64,000 nucleotides of DNA from Enteractinococcus helveticum (GCF_001657475.1 NZ_LXEY01000021.1:248001-312000), one strand, 5' to 3'; positions 9,690 to 18,761 are shown, counted from the first letter of the stretch. Numbers and translations are program-made. The notes: generated by a model from the letters alone, not told the origin.

Positions 9690-10345
9690 TGCTGGTCCTC
9701 AGACAGATGATCTTCAACACCAATCCACTCAATCTGCCAACGCTCAGACGTCTCATCGAAGCTTAATTCAGCCCACCAATCTGCTGAACTTTCCGTATCA
9801 AAACTATCTTCTTCGAGGTATTTTCCTGCCTCATAAAAGTCGACTGCAGGTTCGGTCATGATGAAACTGATGCCTGCAATAGATTCCTTGGCCTCGTCTT
9901 CAGTATTTACATCCTGAACTTTCAAAGCCATTTTCCCGTGTAACACTGCCCACGAGTCTTCCTCGTATACTCGCTTCCATCCGGAAATAAGGTCTGAACA
10001 TAGAGCACACGTATCCGATGAAACAAGCTCAGCGTAGGTCGTATCTCCCGTTAACCGCCCATAATCGATAGCTTCCCAAAAATACTCCAGCGTGGCTTTG
10101 GCCCCGCCCTCCGATTTCTCGGTTGCTGAGATGGGTAGTCGTGGTTCGGGAACGTTCTGAGCAGGTCCGTCTGCGGAAGCTGGAACATAATCTGCTGTCT
10201 CGGCTAGAGACGCATCGGTGGTCTTTTCTAATTCCGGGCTCTCCTCGGCTGTTTGGGAGCAACCGGCTAGAGAAATTGTGAGTGTAAACGCAGTAAATCC
10301 GCCCAGCAGCCACTTGATGGCAGACTTCTTCGAGGATGATTTCAT
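9686..10345 (-). CDS. Lipoprotein, DUF6318-like
   Basis: The 219-residue product has a lysine-rich N-terminus, a hydrophobic stretch and the lipobox LAGC at about residue 29. It is therefore exported, lipidated and anchored to the outer face of the membrane. The mature part is acidic and carries ATLEYFWEAIDYGRLTGDT plus a CALC pair, features I associate with the DUF6318 family of Micrococcales. AAAGGCG precedes the ATG. It overlaps the PKD gene by 4 bp. Function is unknown. Confidence 0.8.
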   Translation of the reverse strand: MKSSSKKSAIKWLLGGFTAFTLTISLAGCSQTAEESPELEKTTDASLAETADYVPASADGPAQNVPEPRLPISATEKSEGGAKATLEYFWEAIDYGRLTGDTTYAELVSSDTCALCSDLISGWKRVYEEDSWAVLHGKMALKVQDVNTEDEAKESIAGISFIMTEPAVDFYEAGKYLEEDSFDTESSADWWAELSFDETSERWQIEWIGVEDHLSEDQQ

Positions 10346-10469
10346 GAGTGACGCCTTTAATCAGTTCGGAAAAGACTGTCCCCATAAATTAGCGCTTATA
10401 AAACGGAGTCACTAGGTCTGATCAGCGTATTGTGGAAATTTCAAGTATTATTCGTTCCTCAGTTAACAC

Positions 10470-10478
10470 TTATCCACA
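10470..10478 (+). other. Isolated DnaA-box-like 9-mer
   Basis: TTATCCACA matches the bacterial DnaA box exactly, in the 200-bp gap between the lipoprotein gene and fdhD. It is single and has no AT-rich unwinding region, so it may be chance or a titration site rather than an origin. Confidence 0.3.
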
Positions 10479-10545
10479 AAATGCAGGGCAACAGGTTGCA
10501 CCTGGGGTCGCGACCGCCTAATGCGATTCGCGCGATGAAGCTAGG

Positions 10546-11511
10546 TTACTGAGCGACTTCGACGTCGTCGGCAACGACTTCAGGTGGCACGATACGATCT
10601 TCGCCAGCATAGATGACGCACCGGTGACCGCGGGTGAAGCCCACAAGAGTCATATCGGATTCGCGGGCCAGCTCGACAGCCAACGACGACGGTGCAGAGA
10701 CGGCCACCATCATTGGAACACCGGCCATTGCGGCTTTCTGCACCAGCTCAAAGCTGGCGCGCGATGACGTCACGAGAACATGGCGACGTAACGGCAGCAA
10801 ACCTTCCATCAGAGCCCAGCCCAGAACTTTATCAACGGCGTTATGCCGGCCCACGTCTTCACGAACCACGAGAATTTCGCCGGTGTCGACGTCATAGAGC
10901 CCGGCACCGTGCAGCCCACCGGTCTTGGCAAAAACTTTCTGGTCCTGACTAAGTCGATCAGGCAGGCCCATCACAGTGTGCTCATCCAGTGTGAAGTTCG
11001 AGCGCTCATCGAGCGGGTAGCAGCCGCTTTGGTGAACATCATCAAGCGACTGACGACCACACAGCCCGCAGGAGGAGTTCACCACCAGCTGGCGTTGTGC
11101 CGCACTGGCAGGCGGAGGAACATGCGGTGCCAGGGTGATGTCCACAACGTTATCTGAGGTGTCATCCAGCGCTCCGGCAAAGGTGCCGAGCGTCAGTGGC
11201 ATGGCTAGCGCAGCGGAAGCATCAACATCCGGGGTCAGTTGGCCCACGGGTTTGAGCCCTTTGGGTCCACTATCCTTCTGGCAATACCGGACATTTGCGA
11301 CGTCGTCGGCGGAGTTGATAATGCCCTCGGAGAGGGCAAAACCCACGGCAAGGGAAAAGTCATGGACGGGGGTGCGCATGGTCACGGCGAGGCGCTCGCC
11401 ATTGACGCGGATTTCCAGCGGCTCTTCAACGGCCAGTGTGTCGGCACGGTGCGTTCTGCCGCCGTCTTTGGTGACGCGGGCGACCCGGATTCGAGCTTGT
11501 GAAGAACGCAT
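10546..11511 (-). CDS. fdhD: Formate dehydrogenase accessory sulfurtransferase FdhD
   Basis: FdhD moves sulfur from a cysteine desulfurase to the molybdenum cofactor before it enters formate dehydrogenase. The 321-residue product has the catalytic motif SSCGLCG, the EEPLEIRVNG N-terminal motif, and KTGGLHGAGL with REDVGRHNAVDK, the cofactor-binding core. The ATG at 11511 is preceded by TAGGAT six bases upstream and no ribosome-binding site, so it is probably leaderless. It is divergent from the moeZ-moeA-moaD operon, which makes a molybdenum-cofactor block. No formate dehydrogenase gene is in the window. Confidence 0.94.
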   Translation of the reverse strand: MRSSQARIRVARVTKDGGRTHRADTLAVEEPLEIRVNGERLAVTMRTPVHDFSLAVGFALSEGIINSADDVANVRYCQKDSGPKGLKPVGQLTPDVDASAALAMPLTLGTFAGALDDTSDNVVDITLAPHVPPPASAAQRQLVVNSSCGLCGRQSLDDVHQSGCYPLDERSNFTLDEHTVMGLPDRLSQDQKVFAKTGGLHGAGLYDVDTGEILVVREDVGRHNAVDKVLGWALMEGLLPLRRHVLVTSSRASFELVQKAAMAGVPMMVAVSAPSSLAVELARESDMTLVGFTRGHRCVIYAGEDRIVPPEVVADDVEVAQ

Positions 11512-11517
11512 GTGTCT

Positions 11518-11562
11518 ATCCTAACGTTCGCCGGTTACTTTATGGCAGCACATTGTTAGGCT
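11518..11562. promoter_or_regulatory. Divergent -10 boxes for fdhD and moeZ (leaderless starts)
   Basis: TAGGAT on the minus strand (11518-11523) lies six bases before the fdhD ATG. TAGGCT on the plus strand (11557-11562) lies six bases before the moeZ ATG. This spacing fits transcription starting at the first base of each start codon. Confidence 0.55.
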
Positions 11563-11568
11563 TGGAGC

Positions 11569-12630
11569 ATGAATATTGGCCCAGATTTTATCCGTTCCAG
11601 AACGGCCAGACATCGTCGCTTACCTGAGATTGGCGACGGCGGTGCCGCCCGACTGGCTGACGCGCGCGTGGCTGTGGTGGGTGCCGGCGGGCTGGGATCC
11701 ACTGTGATCCCGTATCTTGCGGCTGCCGGTGTGGGACGCATCGATGTGTTTGATGACGACGTGGTGGAACTGTCGAATCTCAACCGTCAGATTTTGCACT
11801 CGGTGGAGCGGATCGGCCAACCCAAGGTGGACTCGGCTATTGCCGCCGGGCAGCGTATCGCTCCTGAGGTTGAGGTGGTTGCTCACCGGGTGCGCCTGGA
11901 CGAGAACTTTGCCGAAGTTGTTGGACCGGTGCGACCGGATGTGGTGATCGATGGTTCTGACTCATTCGATACCCGCTTTATTGTGGACGCCGGAGCTGCT
12001 GAACTCGGCGTGCCGGTGGTCTTTGGTGCGCTGATGCAGTGGTCAGCCCAGGTAACGATCTTTGATGCGGCTGGAGCCTATGGGCCGGCGATCCGGCTGA
12101 CCGATATTTTCCCAGATACCGCCCAGGTGCGTGCCACCCCGGGGTGTGCGGAGATGGGGATTCTGGGCTCAGTTGCCGGGATGGTCGGGACGATGTTGGC
12201 CACCGAGGCGATCAAATTGCTGCTGGGCGTGGGCAAAACGCTGCTGGGGCGGATGTTGGTGATCGACACGCTGGATATGACCACCACCGAAATTCCGCTG
12301 GCACCGCCCGAAGCAGTAGAAACAATCCGCGTCAGAGCGGTGACGCCACAAGTATTGGATGCAACGACGACGGTGGTGGATGTGCGCCGGGACGATGAGG
12401 TGGCCGAGTTTCCGGCACCGTTGGTCACCGTGCATGTGCCATTTGATCAGTTGGAGAGTTTCAAACCGGTTGCTGGTCAGCGCATTGTGACGCTGTGTCG
12501 CACTGGGCCGCGTTCGGTTCGTGCGGCCCAACGTTTGGCGGCGTCTGGACATGAGGTGGTGGGGTATCTTGATGGTGGTGTCCAAGCGTTGAACACCACG
12601 GCAGTCACCAGTGAAACGAGCCTGAGATGA
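11569..12630 (+). CDS. moeZ: MoeB/ThiF-like adenylyltransferase fused to a rhodanese domain (MoeZ type)
   Basis: MoeZ adenylates the C-terminal glycine of MoaD or similar sulfur carriers and then transfers sulfur to it. The 353-residue product has the ATP site VVGAGGLGS at about 37-45 and the NLNRQILH motif of E1-like enzymes. A C-terminal rhodanese domain starts near 255 with the catalytic loop LCRTGPRS. The zinc-binding cysteine pairs usual in MoeB are absent: the expected CxxC region reads YGPAIRLTD. That is unusual but is seen in some ThiF-type proteins. Its stop overlaps the moeA start by 4 bp, and moaD follows. Confidence 0.9.
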   Translation: MNIGPDFIRSRTARHRRLPEIGDGGAARLADARVAVVGAGGLGSTVIPYLAAAGVGRIDVFDDDVVELSNLNRQILHSVERIGQPKVDSAIAAGQRIAPEVEVVAHRVRLDENFAEVVGPVRPDVVIDGSDSFDTRFIVDAGAAELGVPVVFGALMQWSAQVTIFDAAGAYGPAIRLTDIFPDTAQVRATPGCAEMGILGSVAGMVGTMLATEAIKLLLGVGKTLLGRMLVIDTLDMTTTEIPLAPPEAVETIRVRAVTPQVLDATTTVVDVRRDDEVAEFPAPLVTVHVPFDQLESFKPVAGQRIVTLCRTGPRSVRAAQRLAASGHEVVGYLDGGVQALNTTAVTSETSLR

Positions 12631-13829
12631 TCACCCAAGAAGAGCATTTATCGCGGATTTTGCACCTGATCAGTCCACTACGGGTTACCGAGGTGCCACT
12701 CAACGAGGCTCTGGGGCAGACGCTGGCAGCCAATGTGACCGCCAGCGTGGATCTGCCACCCTGGGATTCCGCGGCCATGGACGGGTATGCGATCTCCCTG
12801 CAAGACTTCACCCTCGGGACACTGCCGGTGACCAAAACCATTGCCGCCGGGCATCGTCAGAAAGAAAAAATCGGCCCCGGTGAGGCCGCAGCCATCATGA
12901 CCGGTGCTCCGGTCCCCGAAGGCGCCGATACGATCGTGCCGCTGGAGTTCTTCCACGAACCAACCCAGGATCTGCCCACAGAAATTACATTTGATCACGT
13001 ACCCGAAGCTAATCGGCACATTCGCAAACGCGCCGATGACACCACCGCCGGGTCCATCGTGGCGGCAGCCGGGACCTTCCTGCGCCCCAATCACATCGGG
13101 GCTATTGCGGCCACCGGTACCGCTAGCGTCTACACGGCCCGCCAACCGAGGGTTGCCATCATCTCCACCGGCGATGAACTCGTCTCGCCCGGCACCCCGT
13201 TAGAACACGGCCAAATCCCGGATTCCAATGCCCCACTGGTGGCCGCAACACTGGAAAGCCTCGGTGCCGAAGCAACCCACCAGGTACGCGTGCGCGACTC
13301 AGCAGCCAGCCTGGAACACACAATCGCCCAGGTCGAACACTCAGTGGATGCGATCATTCTGACCGGCGGCGCCTCAGTGGGCGCCCACGATATTTCCAAC
13401 TACGTGCTCTCCGCCTGGCAACACGAGGACCCAGAACAGGCTATTCGGTTTGGTGAGGTCAATATCCGCCCCGGCAAACCCCAGGGCTTTGGCTTATCCC
13501 CGGCCGGCACCCCGGTGTGGTCGCTGCCCGGTAACCCGGTGGCAGTATTTGTGTCACTGCAGATTTTTGTGATCCCCGGGATCAAAAAGATGCAGCGCCA
13601 AGCACCGCACCCGCGCACCCATCACGTGGTGACCACCAAAGAACTGCGCACACCCAAAGACCTGCACTACTACATGCTGGCCACGGTCGATGACAACGAT
13701 CGTGCCACCCCGCTACCATCCAATTCACATCTGGCCGCCAAAATGGCCCAGGCCACCGGCCTGCTGCACGTCCCACCCAACGTGGACGGCGTGCCCGCTG
13801 AAGGAACTGTCGAGTACATACCGCTATGA
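12627..13829 (+). CDS. moeA: Molybdopterin molybdotransferase MoeA
   Basis: MoeA inserts molybdate into adenylated molybdopterin. The 400-residue product has the N-terminal motif PPWDSAAMDGYA, the ligand motif GAPVPEGADTIVPLE, and the MoCF_biosynth core with STGDELV, LTGGASVGAHD and WSLPGNPVAVFVS. It starts with ATG overlapping the moeZ stop and ends overlapping the moaD start, both by 4 bp (ATGA). The three genes are therefore tightly coupled. Confidence 0.96.
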   Translation: MITQEEHLSRILHLISPLRVTEVPLNEALGQTLAANVTASVDLPPWDSAAMDGYAISLQDFTLGTLPVTKTIAAGHRQKEKIGPGEAAAIMTGAPVPEGADTIVPLEFFHEPTQDLPTEITFDHVPEANRHIRKRADDTTAGSIVAAAGTFLRPNHIGAIAATGTASVYTARQPRVAIISTGDELVSPGTPLEHGQIPDSNAPLVAATLESLGAEATHQVRVRDSAASLEHTIAQVEHSVDAIILTGGASVGAHDISNYVLSAWQHEDPEQAIRFGEVNIRPGKPQGFGLSPAGTPVWSLPGNPVAVFVSLQIFVIPGIKKMQRQAPHPRTHHVVTTKELRTPKDLHYYMLATVDDNDRATPLPSNSHLAAKMAQATGLLHVPPNVDGVPAEGTVEYIPL

Positions 13830-14056
13830 TTACCGTTCGTCTTTTTGCCGCTGCAGCCGACGTCGTCGGCACCAAACAACTCGAACTGCACGCCGATACC
13901 GTGGCAGATGTCGTCACGCAACTGTCCGATGCGCGCACGAGCGCCGATGTGATTTCGCGGTGCTCGTTTCTGGTCGACGGCGCACGGGCCACCGAGCAGA
14001 CTGCGCTGCAACCCGGTGCGACCGTGGATGTGCTGCCGCCGTTTGCCGGTGGTTAG
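13826..14056 (+). CDS. moaD: Molybdopterin synthase small subunit (sulfur carrier) MoaD
   Basis: MoaD carries a thiocarboxylate on its C-terminal glycine and delivers sulfur to precursor Z in molybdopterin synthase. The 76-residue product has the ubiquitin-like pattern and ends in PPFAGG, with the required Gly-Gly terminus. It overlaps the moeA stop by 4 bp. It converges with moaE, its partner subunit, and the two stop codons overlap by two bases on opposite strands. Confidence 0.95.
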   Translation: MITVRLFAAAADVVGTKQLELHADTVADVVTQLSDARTSADVISRCSFLVDGARATEQTALQPGATVDVLPPFAGG

Positions 14057-14499
14057 ATCCCAACCCAGGTGCTGCCCTCGGCCCCGAACTGCAACTTCCA
14101 GATCGGCACGCGAGCTTTAATTTCTTCGACAACGTTGCTGCACACCGCAAAGGCTTCCTGCCGGTGGGCGGCCGAGACTGCCACAAACAGCGCGGTATCT
14201 CCCACCTCGAGGTGACCAATTCGGTGGGCGGCGACCACACGGACCGGGAGCGGGCCGTGGTCCAGCTCGTTGTGTACCTCGGTATTGGCTTCGGCGATGA
14301 TCTCGCGCAAGAACGTTGTGGCGTCCGGGTGCGCCGTATATTCCAGCCCGGTCACCTGGCCGGTGGCCTCCGGGTCGTGATCACGCACCACGCCCTCAAA
14401 TACGACGACGGCGCCGGCGTCTGCGGCGGTGACTGCCGCACGCAGCGACGCGGTATCCAGGGTGGTCTCGGTGACTTCGGAGCGTTCAACCAAATTCAT
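14053..14499 (-). CDS. moaE: Molybdopterin synthase catalytic subunit MoaE
   Basis: MoaE, with MoaD, converts precursor Z to molybdopterin. The 148-residue product has GAVVVFEGVVRDHD near residue 30, the AAHRIGHLEVGD motif and the C-terminal WKLQFGAEGSTWV. The ATG at 14499 is chosen because TAGACT lies seven bases upstream with no ribosome-binding site, the leaderless arrangement. An in-frame GTG at 14505 is the alternative. It is on the opposite strand from moaD and so separately transcribed. Confidence 0.95.
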   Translation of the reverse strand: MNLVERSEVTETTLDTASLRAAVTAADAGAVVVFEGVVRDHDPEATGQVTGLEYTAHPDATTFLREIIAEANTEVHNELDHGPLPVRVVAAHRIGHLEVGDTALFVAVSAAHRQEAFAVCSNVVEEIKARVPIWKLQFGAEGSTWVGI

Positions 14500-14572
14500 G
14501 CCCACCAGTCTAAGTGTTCGCCGCTTGGGGCAATGCTCAACCGCGCCGCAGCTGCTGAACTAGACTGAGCAT

Positions 14573-15670
14573 GTGCAACACGAGTTTTCTTTACGCGCCG
14601 AATGGAACACCGATACGACCCGTCCACACCCGGACCGCGGGTTTAGCCGCGACGTCGTCATACAGGCCGATGGGCCCGGTGAACTCCTTGGCTCGGCGGC
14701 CAAGCCGTTCCACGGGGATGCTGCCCGCTGGAATCCGGAGCACCTCCTGCTGGCCGCGCTGGCCGAATGCCACATTCTGTCGTACCTGTATGTCGCAGGA
14801 CAGGCCGAACTTGAGGTGGAAAAAGTCATGGTGCGCGGCGAATTGACGCTTGAGGCCGGAGCCGAGGGTGGTCAGGTCACCTCCGCAACTCTGTACCCGG
14901 AAGTTTGGGTGGCCGATGCGATGCAGCTACCGCGTGCTCGTGAACTGCACGAGGAGGCTCACCGGCAGTGCTTCATTGCCCGCAGCGTGAATTTCCCGGT
15001 GACCATTGAGATTCCAAATCAGCATCAGATCCCTGAACTGCCCAAGTTCTCTTCGCGTCTGGGCGCACCGATTGCCGTGTTGAAACCACGTCAGTCCAAA
15101 AAACCCTCGCAGGTCACCGGCAATGACGACGCTCGCCTGGCCGCTATTCGTGCTGAGCACGAGGCCGAACAACAGCGCCGTACGAACATTGCCGTGCAGC
15201 ATACTGAACCGGCCGATGCGCAAGAAGATGCCAACGCGACTGCCGAGCAAACGCAGGCTGCCGCCCAAACGGCCCAACGAACGAATGCTCCGGCGGAACA
15301 AACCTCGTTTTACGATCAGGTCGGTGGCGAACCGACCTTCCGCAAACTCACCGCAGAGTTCTACAAGCAGGTTGCCGACGACGAGGACTTCCGGGCGATG
15401 TATCCCGAAGAGGACCTTGGCCCTGCAGAAGAACGCCTGCGCCTGTTTTTGATCCAGTACTGGGGTGGCCCCACCGATTACTCCCAGCTGCGGGGTCATC
15501 CGCGCCTGCGCGCCCGCCACATGCCGTACCACGTTGATACCCAGGCACGTGAGACCTGGCTGCGCTTTATGCGCAATGCCATGGATACCCTGGAGCTGTC
15601 ACCCCTGCACGATGACACGATGTGGGATTACTTCCAGCGGGCTGCTCGCGCAATGCAAAACCGCCACTAA
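14573..15670 (+). CDS. OsmC-like domain fused to a group II truncated hemoglobin
   Basis: The 365-residue product joins two domains that are normally separate proteins. Residues 1-150 resemble OsmC/Ohr-type proteins, with candidate redox cysteines in LAECHILSYL and HRQCFIARSV. Residues 150-245 form a charged Ala/Glu/Gln-rich linker. Residues 245-365 are a trHbO-type globin with YDQVGGEPTFRKL, the distal tyrosine region LIQYWGGP and the proximal histidine in GHPRLRARHMPYHV. The GTG start lies six bases after TAGACT, which fits leaderless expression. A role in peroxide or NO stress is inferred from the two families. The stop abuts that of the next gene on the other strand. Confidence 0.88.
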   Translation: MQHEFSLRAEWNTDTTRPHPDRGFSRDVVIQADGPGELLGSAAKPFHGDAARWNPEHLLLAALAECHILSYLYVAGQAELEVEKVMVRGELTLEAGAEGGQVTSATLYPEVWVADAMQLPRARELHEEAHRQCFIARSVNFPVTIEIPNQHQIPELPKFSSRLGAPIAVLKPRQSKKPSQVTGNDDARLAAIRAEHEAEQQRRTNIAVQHTEPADAQEDANATAEQTQAAAQTAQRTNAPAEQTSFYDQVGGEPTFRKLTAEFYKQVADDEDFRAMYPEEDLGPAEERLRLFLIQYWGGPTDYSQLRGHPRLRARHMPYHVDTQARETWLRFMRNAMDTLELSPLHDDTMWDYFQRAARAMQNRH

Positions 15671-16342
15671 CTACAGGGCCACTGCCGCACGGGCTATCAC
15701 ATGCCCGCCGGTGCTCGTGAGCCGTACCCAGTTGCCTGCCGTCGAGACGGTGGTCTCCCCGCGCGGCAAGAGGAAACCTAAACTGTGGGCACCAAGGGTG
15801 GCACCGGCAGGAAATTCCACGTGATCGGCGTCGCCAATCTGTTCACCCCACACCGCCGAGCGCACCTGAGCTAACAGTGGTGCCCCAGGATTTGATGGCA
15901 GGCCCTCGGAGACCTTGGAGATCCCGTTGCGGGCGACCTTGCGAATGTCGGCGTCGTCGACCACTGCGGCGGTGGTCCAGCCGGAACGCGGAGCATTCAT
16001 GGCCGTCCAGGTCACCGAGATCTCAGACGGCGGCAGCGTGAAGGCCGTCGAGTTTGACGAAATCATCCGGTGGGTCCGATCGGTCACCGCGTCCATGGCA
16101 AACACCGAGTCCAGTTCGAAGCGTGGGTGGTCGGAAAAATCCAAGGCGAAGGTGCGCAAGCCGATAACAATCGGGACCCCATCGCCGAGCCCTGCCGGGT
16201 GCATCACCGAGACCGAGGCGGCCAGCACGTTGCCAGTCACCACGAATCGTACGCCGGTGGTATCCAGGGTTTTTGCCCGGGTCACAAAGCTTTGTAAGTC
16301 TTTGACGGAGTTGAGCGAAGCGAAGGGCAAGACGTGTTCCAT
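15671..16342 (-). CDS. Conserved hypothetical protein (223 aa)
   Basis: I do not recognise a named family. The sequence looks soluble and alpha/beta, beginning MEHVLPFASL with a repeating hydrophobic pattern and no signal peptide. Its C-terminus reads STGGHVIARAAVAL. The ATG at 16342 follows CATAAT by seven bases, so leaderless translation is likely, and the longer open frame into tesB is rejected. The gene abuts the OsmC-globin gene tail to tail. A gene in this position beside a truncated globin and a thioesterase recurs in actinobacteria, but that gives no function. Confidence 0.7.
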   Translation of the reverse strand: MEHVLPFASLNSVKDLQSFVTRAKTLDTTGVRFVVTGNVLAASVSVMHPAGLGDGVPIVIGLRTFALDFSDHPRFELDSVFAMDAVTDRTHRMISSNSTAFTLPPSEISVTWTAMNAPRSGWTTAAVVDDADIRKVARNGISKVSEGLPSNPGAPLLAQVRSAVWGEQIGDADHVEFPAGATLGAHSLGFLLPRGETTVSTAGNWVRLTSTGGHVIARAAVAL

Positions 16343-16443
16343 GAAAACAATTATGCCCAGCACGCCCACAGGGTCGCTAAGGTCTGCCCGCAATTGAGCT
16401 GACAGCACTAGAGTATGAACAAAACTCCATCTGAAAGGCGCAC

Positions 16444-17334
16444 ATGGCAAATACTCCATATCCTGATGACCCCACCGACATTCTGCGTGATGTGTTGAAA
16501 CTCGAGCGTGTTGACGCCGATGAACACGCCAGCACCTTTGTGGGGCACACACCGCCCCAGACCGGTGGTCGTGTCTTTGGTGGCCAGGTCATGGCCCAAT
16601 CATTGGTTGCCGCCAGCCACTCAGTTGATGCCGATCGGTTCCTGCACTCGATGCACTGCTACTTCATCCGCCCCGGGGATGCGACCCAACCGTTACACAT
16701 CACCGTGGATCACCACCGCGACGGCCGATCATTTTCCGTCCGCCATGTCGAGGTCACCCAGCATGACAAAGTCATTTTGTCGCTGACCTGTTCCTTTCAG
16801 ACCGAATCCGGCGGCGTTGAACACCATGAGCCAATGCCCGAAGGCATCCCGCACCCCGACCGGCTGCCACCAATTTCCGCTCTGGTGGGCATGATCGATG
16901 ATCCAGCAGCCCAAGAACTGGCCTATAACCGTCCCTTCGATATTCGCTATGCCTACGAGCCGATGTTCCTACGCCCGGCAGCCGAAAAGGTCAACCGCAA
17001 TATTGTGTGGATGAAAACCTTCACCCCAGTCAACGTCTCGCCCAATGTCGCAGCCGCCGGACTGGCGTATGCATCCGACTACACGATCCTAGAATCCGTC
17101 CTCCGCAACCACGGGGTCACCTGGAGCCAACCGGATAAATCGGTGGCCTCCTTGGATCACGCCATGTGGTTCCACCGGCCCTTCAACCTGGATGACTGGT
17201 TACTGTTCGTCCAAGAATCCCCCTCCGCGCAATCAGCACGCGGGCTGGGTATCGGCCACATTTACACCATCGACGGCGACCTGGTAGCCACCGTCGCACA
17301 GGAGGGCATGATCCGACTGCCACAATACGACTGA
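16444..17334 (+). CDS. tesB: Acyl-CoA thioesterase II (TesB family)
   Basis: TesB hydrolyses acyl-CoA to free fatty acid and CoA. The 296-residue product has the double hot-dog layout, with GRVFGGQVMAQSL in the first half and SLDHAMWFHRPF in the second. The catalytic Asp lies in SLDHAMW, and Gln lies in VAQEGMIR near the C-terminus. Length and motifs match the family. A GAAAGGCGCAC site precedes the ATG. It is divergent from the 223-aa hypothetical gene and is followed by an MFS gene with its own promoter. Confidence 0.94.
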   Translation: MANTPYPDDPTDILRDVLKLERVDADEHASTFVGHTPPQTGGRVFGGQVMAQSLVAASHSVDADRFLHSMHCYFIRPGDATQPLHITVDHHRDGRSFSVRHVEVTQHDKVILSLTCSFQTESGGVEHHEPMPEGIPHPDRLPPISALVGMIDDPAAQELAYNRPFDIRYAYEPMFLRPAAEKVNRNIVWMKTFTPVNVSPNVAAAGLAYASDYTILESVLRNHGVTWSQPDKSVASLDHAMWFHRPFNLDDWLLFVQESPSAQSARGLGIGHIYTIDGDLVATVAQEGMIRLPQYD

Positions 17335-17402
17335 CCCAGAACAGACCCGCAGGTCATTACGTGTTTACCTGAACGCCACCCCACTATGGTTAGGATGCGA
17401 AC

Positions 17403-18761
17403 ATGTCTGAAGCCGTCACCACATCTCGTTCCCCGCACCAACCGCGGATCAAACGCTCACATGTGACCGCCTGGGCGATGTGGGACTGGGGTTCCGCCGC
17501 CTTCAACGCGGTCATGATCACCTTCGTTTTCGGGACTTATCTGGCCTCCGAATCCTTTGGTGCCGATGATCGCGGTACCTCCTGGCTGGCCGCCGGCAAC
17601 GCGATCGCCGGGGTCATCATTGCGCTGACCGCACCGGTCATCGGGCAACGCGCCGACAACGACGGCCGACGCACCCTGTGGCTGGGGATCAACACCGGGC
17701 TGGTCATTGCCACCATGGCCGCGTGTTTCTTCGTCCAGCCCCAGGAATCCTACCTCCTGCTGGGGGTCATCCTGCTGTCGGCCGGCAACGTGTTCTTCGA
17801 GTTCGCTGGCGTCCAGTACAACGCGATGCTGGTCAAAATCGCCACGCAGTCGACGATCGGGCGCATCTCAGGTCTCGGTTGGGGTGCAGGCTATCTGGGC
17901 GGGATCTTTTTACTGCTGTTGGTGTACATCGGATTCATCAGTGGTGATACCCACTGGTTCGGGATTACCAATGACGACGCAATGAACATCCGCATGGTTG
18001 CTGTATTTGCCGCCGTGTGGTTCTTGGTATTCTCGCTACCGGTCCTGGTCGTGATGCGAAACCGCGAAAGCACCGGACCAAAACCAACAACCCGACGTGC
18101 CTCGATAGTGCAGTCATATCGTCAGTTGATCGCCACCATTGTGGATCTGTGGAAGAACCGACGCAATACCTTCTGGTTCTTTGTCGCCTCAGCGATCTTC
18201 CGTGATGGCGTCGGTGCGGTCTTTGCCTACGGTGCCATTTTGGGAACCACGGTCTATTGGGTGGACCCCGGACAGATTTTATTCTTCGGGATCGCCGCCA
18301 ACGTCGTGGCAGCCGCCGGCGCATTTGTCGGTGGCTTATTCGATGACCGCTTCGGCCCCAAACGCATCATCACGGTTTCGCTGCTGGGACTGATCGTCTC
18401 GGCCGTCATTATTTTTGTCCAGAACGGCACCCTAGCCTTCTGGATCTGGGGATTATTCCTGTGTTTCTTTGTCGGCCCGGTTCAATCGTCATCTCGCGCA
18501 TTTTTAGGTCGGTTGACGACCGCACAAACCGCCGGAGAAATGTATGGGCTGTATGCAACCACCGGCCGCTCGGTCTCATTTCTCACCCCGATGCTCATCG
18601 CAGTCTTCGTGGGCATCTCGGGCCAGTCACGAATGATGGTTCCAGCAATCATCATCGTGTTGGTTCTGGGGCTGTTGTTGCTGTGGTTCGTCAAAGATCC
18701 CAAGACCTCGGATGACGAGCCGGTACTGACCGATGTAACCGAACCACCAGCCTCGCAATAG
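17403..18761 (+). CDS. Atg22/UMF1-type major facilitator superfamily transporter
   Basis: The 452-residue membrane protein has about 12 transmembrane segments. It opens with VTAWAMWDWGSAAFNAVMITFVFGTYL, a pattern typical of the Atg22-like (UMF1) branch of the MFS. A DNDGRRTLW loop follows the second or third helix. The family is thought to export amino acids or related small molecules; the substrate here is unknown. TAGGAT sits six bases before the ATG, consistent with a leaderless start. The next feature is a shared terminator, so the gene appears monocistronic. Confidence 0.88.
   Translation: MSEAVTTSRSPHQPRIKRSHVTAWAMWDWGSAAFNAVMITFVFGTYLASESFGADDRGTSWLAAGNAIAGVIIALTAPVIGQRADNDGRRTLWLGINTGLVIATMAACFFVQPQESYLLLGVILLSAGNVFFEFAGVQYNAMLVKIATQSTIGRISGLGWGAGYLGGIFLLLLVYIGFISGDTHWFGITNDDAMNIRMVAVFAAVWFLVFSLPVLVVMRNRESTGPKPTTRRASIVQSYRQLIATIVDLWKNRRNTFWFFVASAIFRDGVGAVFAYGAILGTTVYWVDPGQILFFGIAANVVAAAGAFVGGLFDDRFGPKRIITVSLLGLIVSAVIIFVQNGTLAFWIWGLFLCFFVGPVQSSSRAFLGRLTTAQTAGEMYGLYATTGRSVSFLTPMLIAVFVGISGQSRMMVPAIIIVLVLGLLLLWFVKDPKTSDDEPVLTDVTEPPASQ

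Noticed and set aside
10440..10500. Replication origin suggested by a DnaA box
   Set aside because: Only one box, no cluster, no AT-rich unwinding tract and no dnaA/dnaN nearby.
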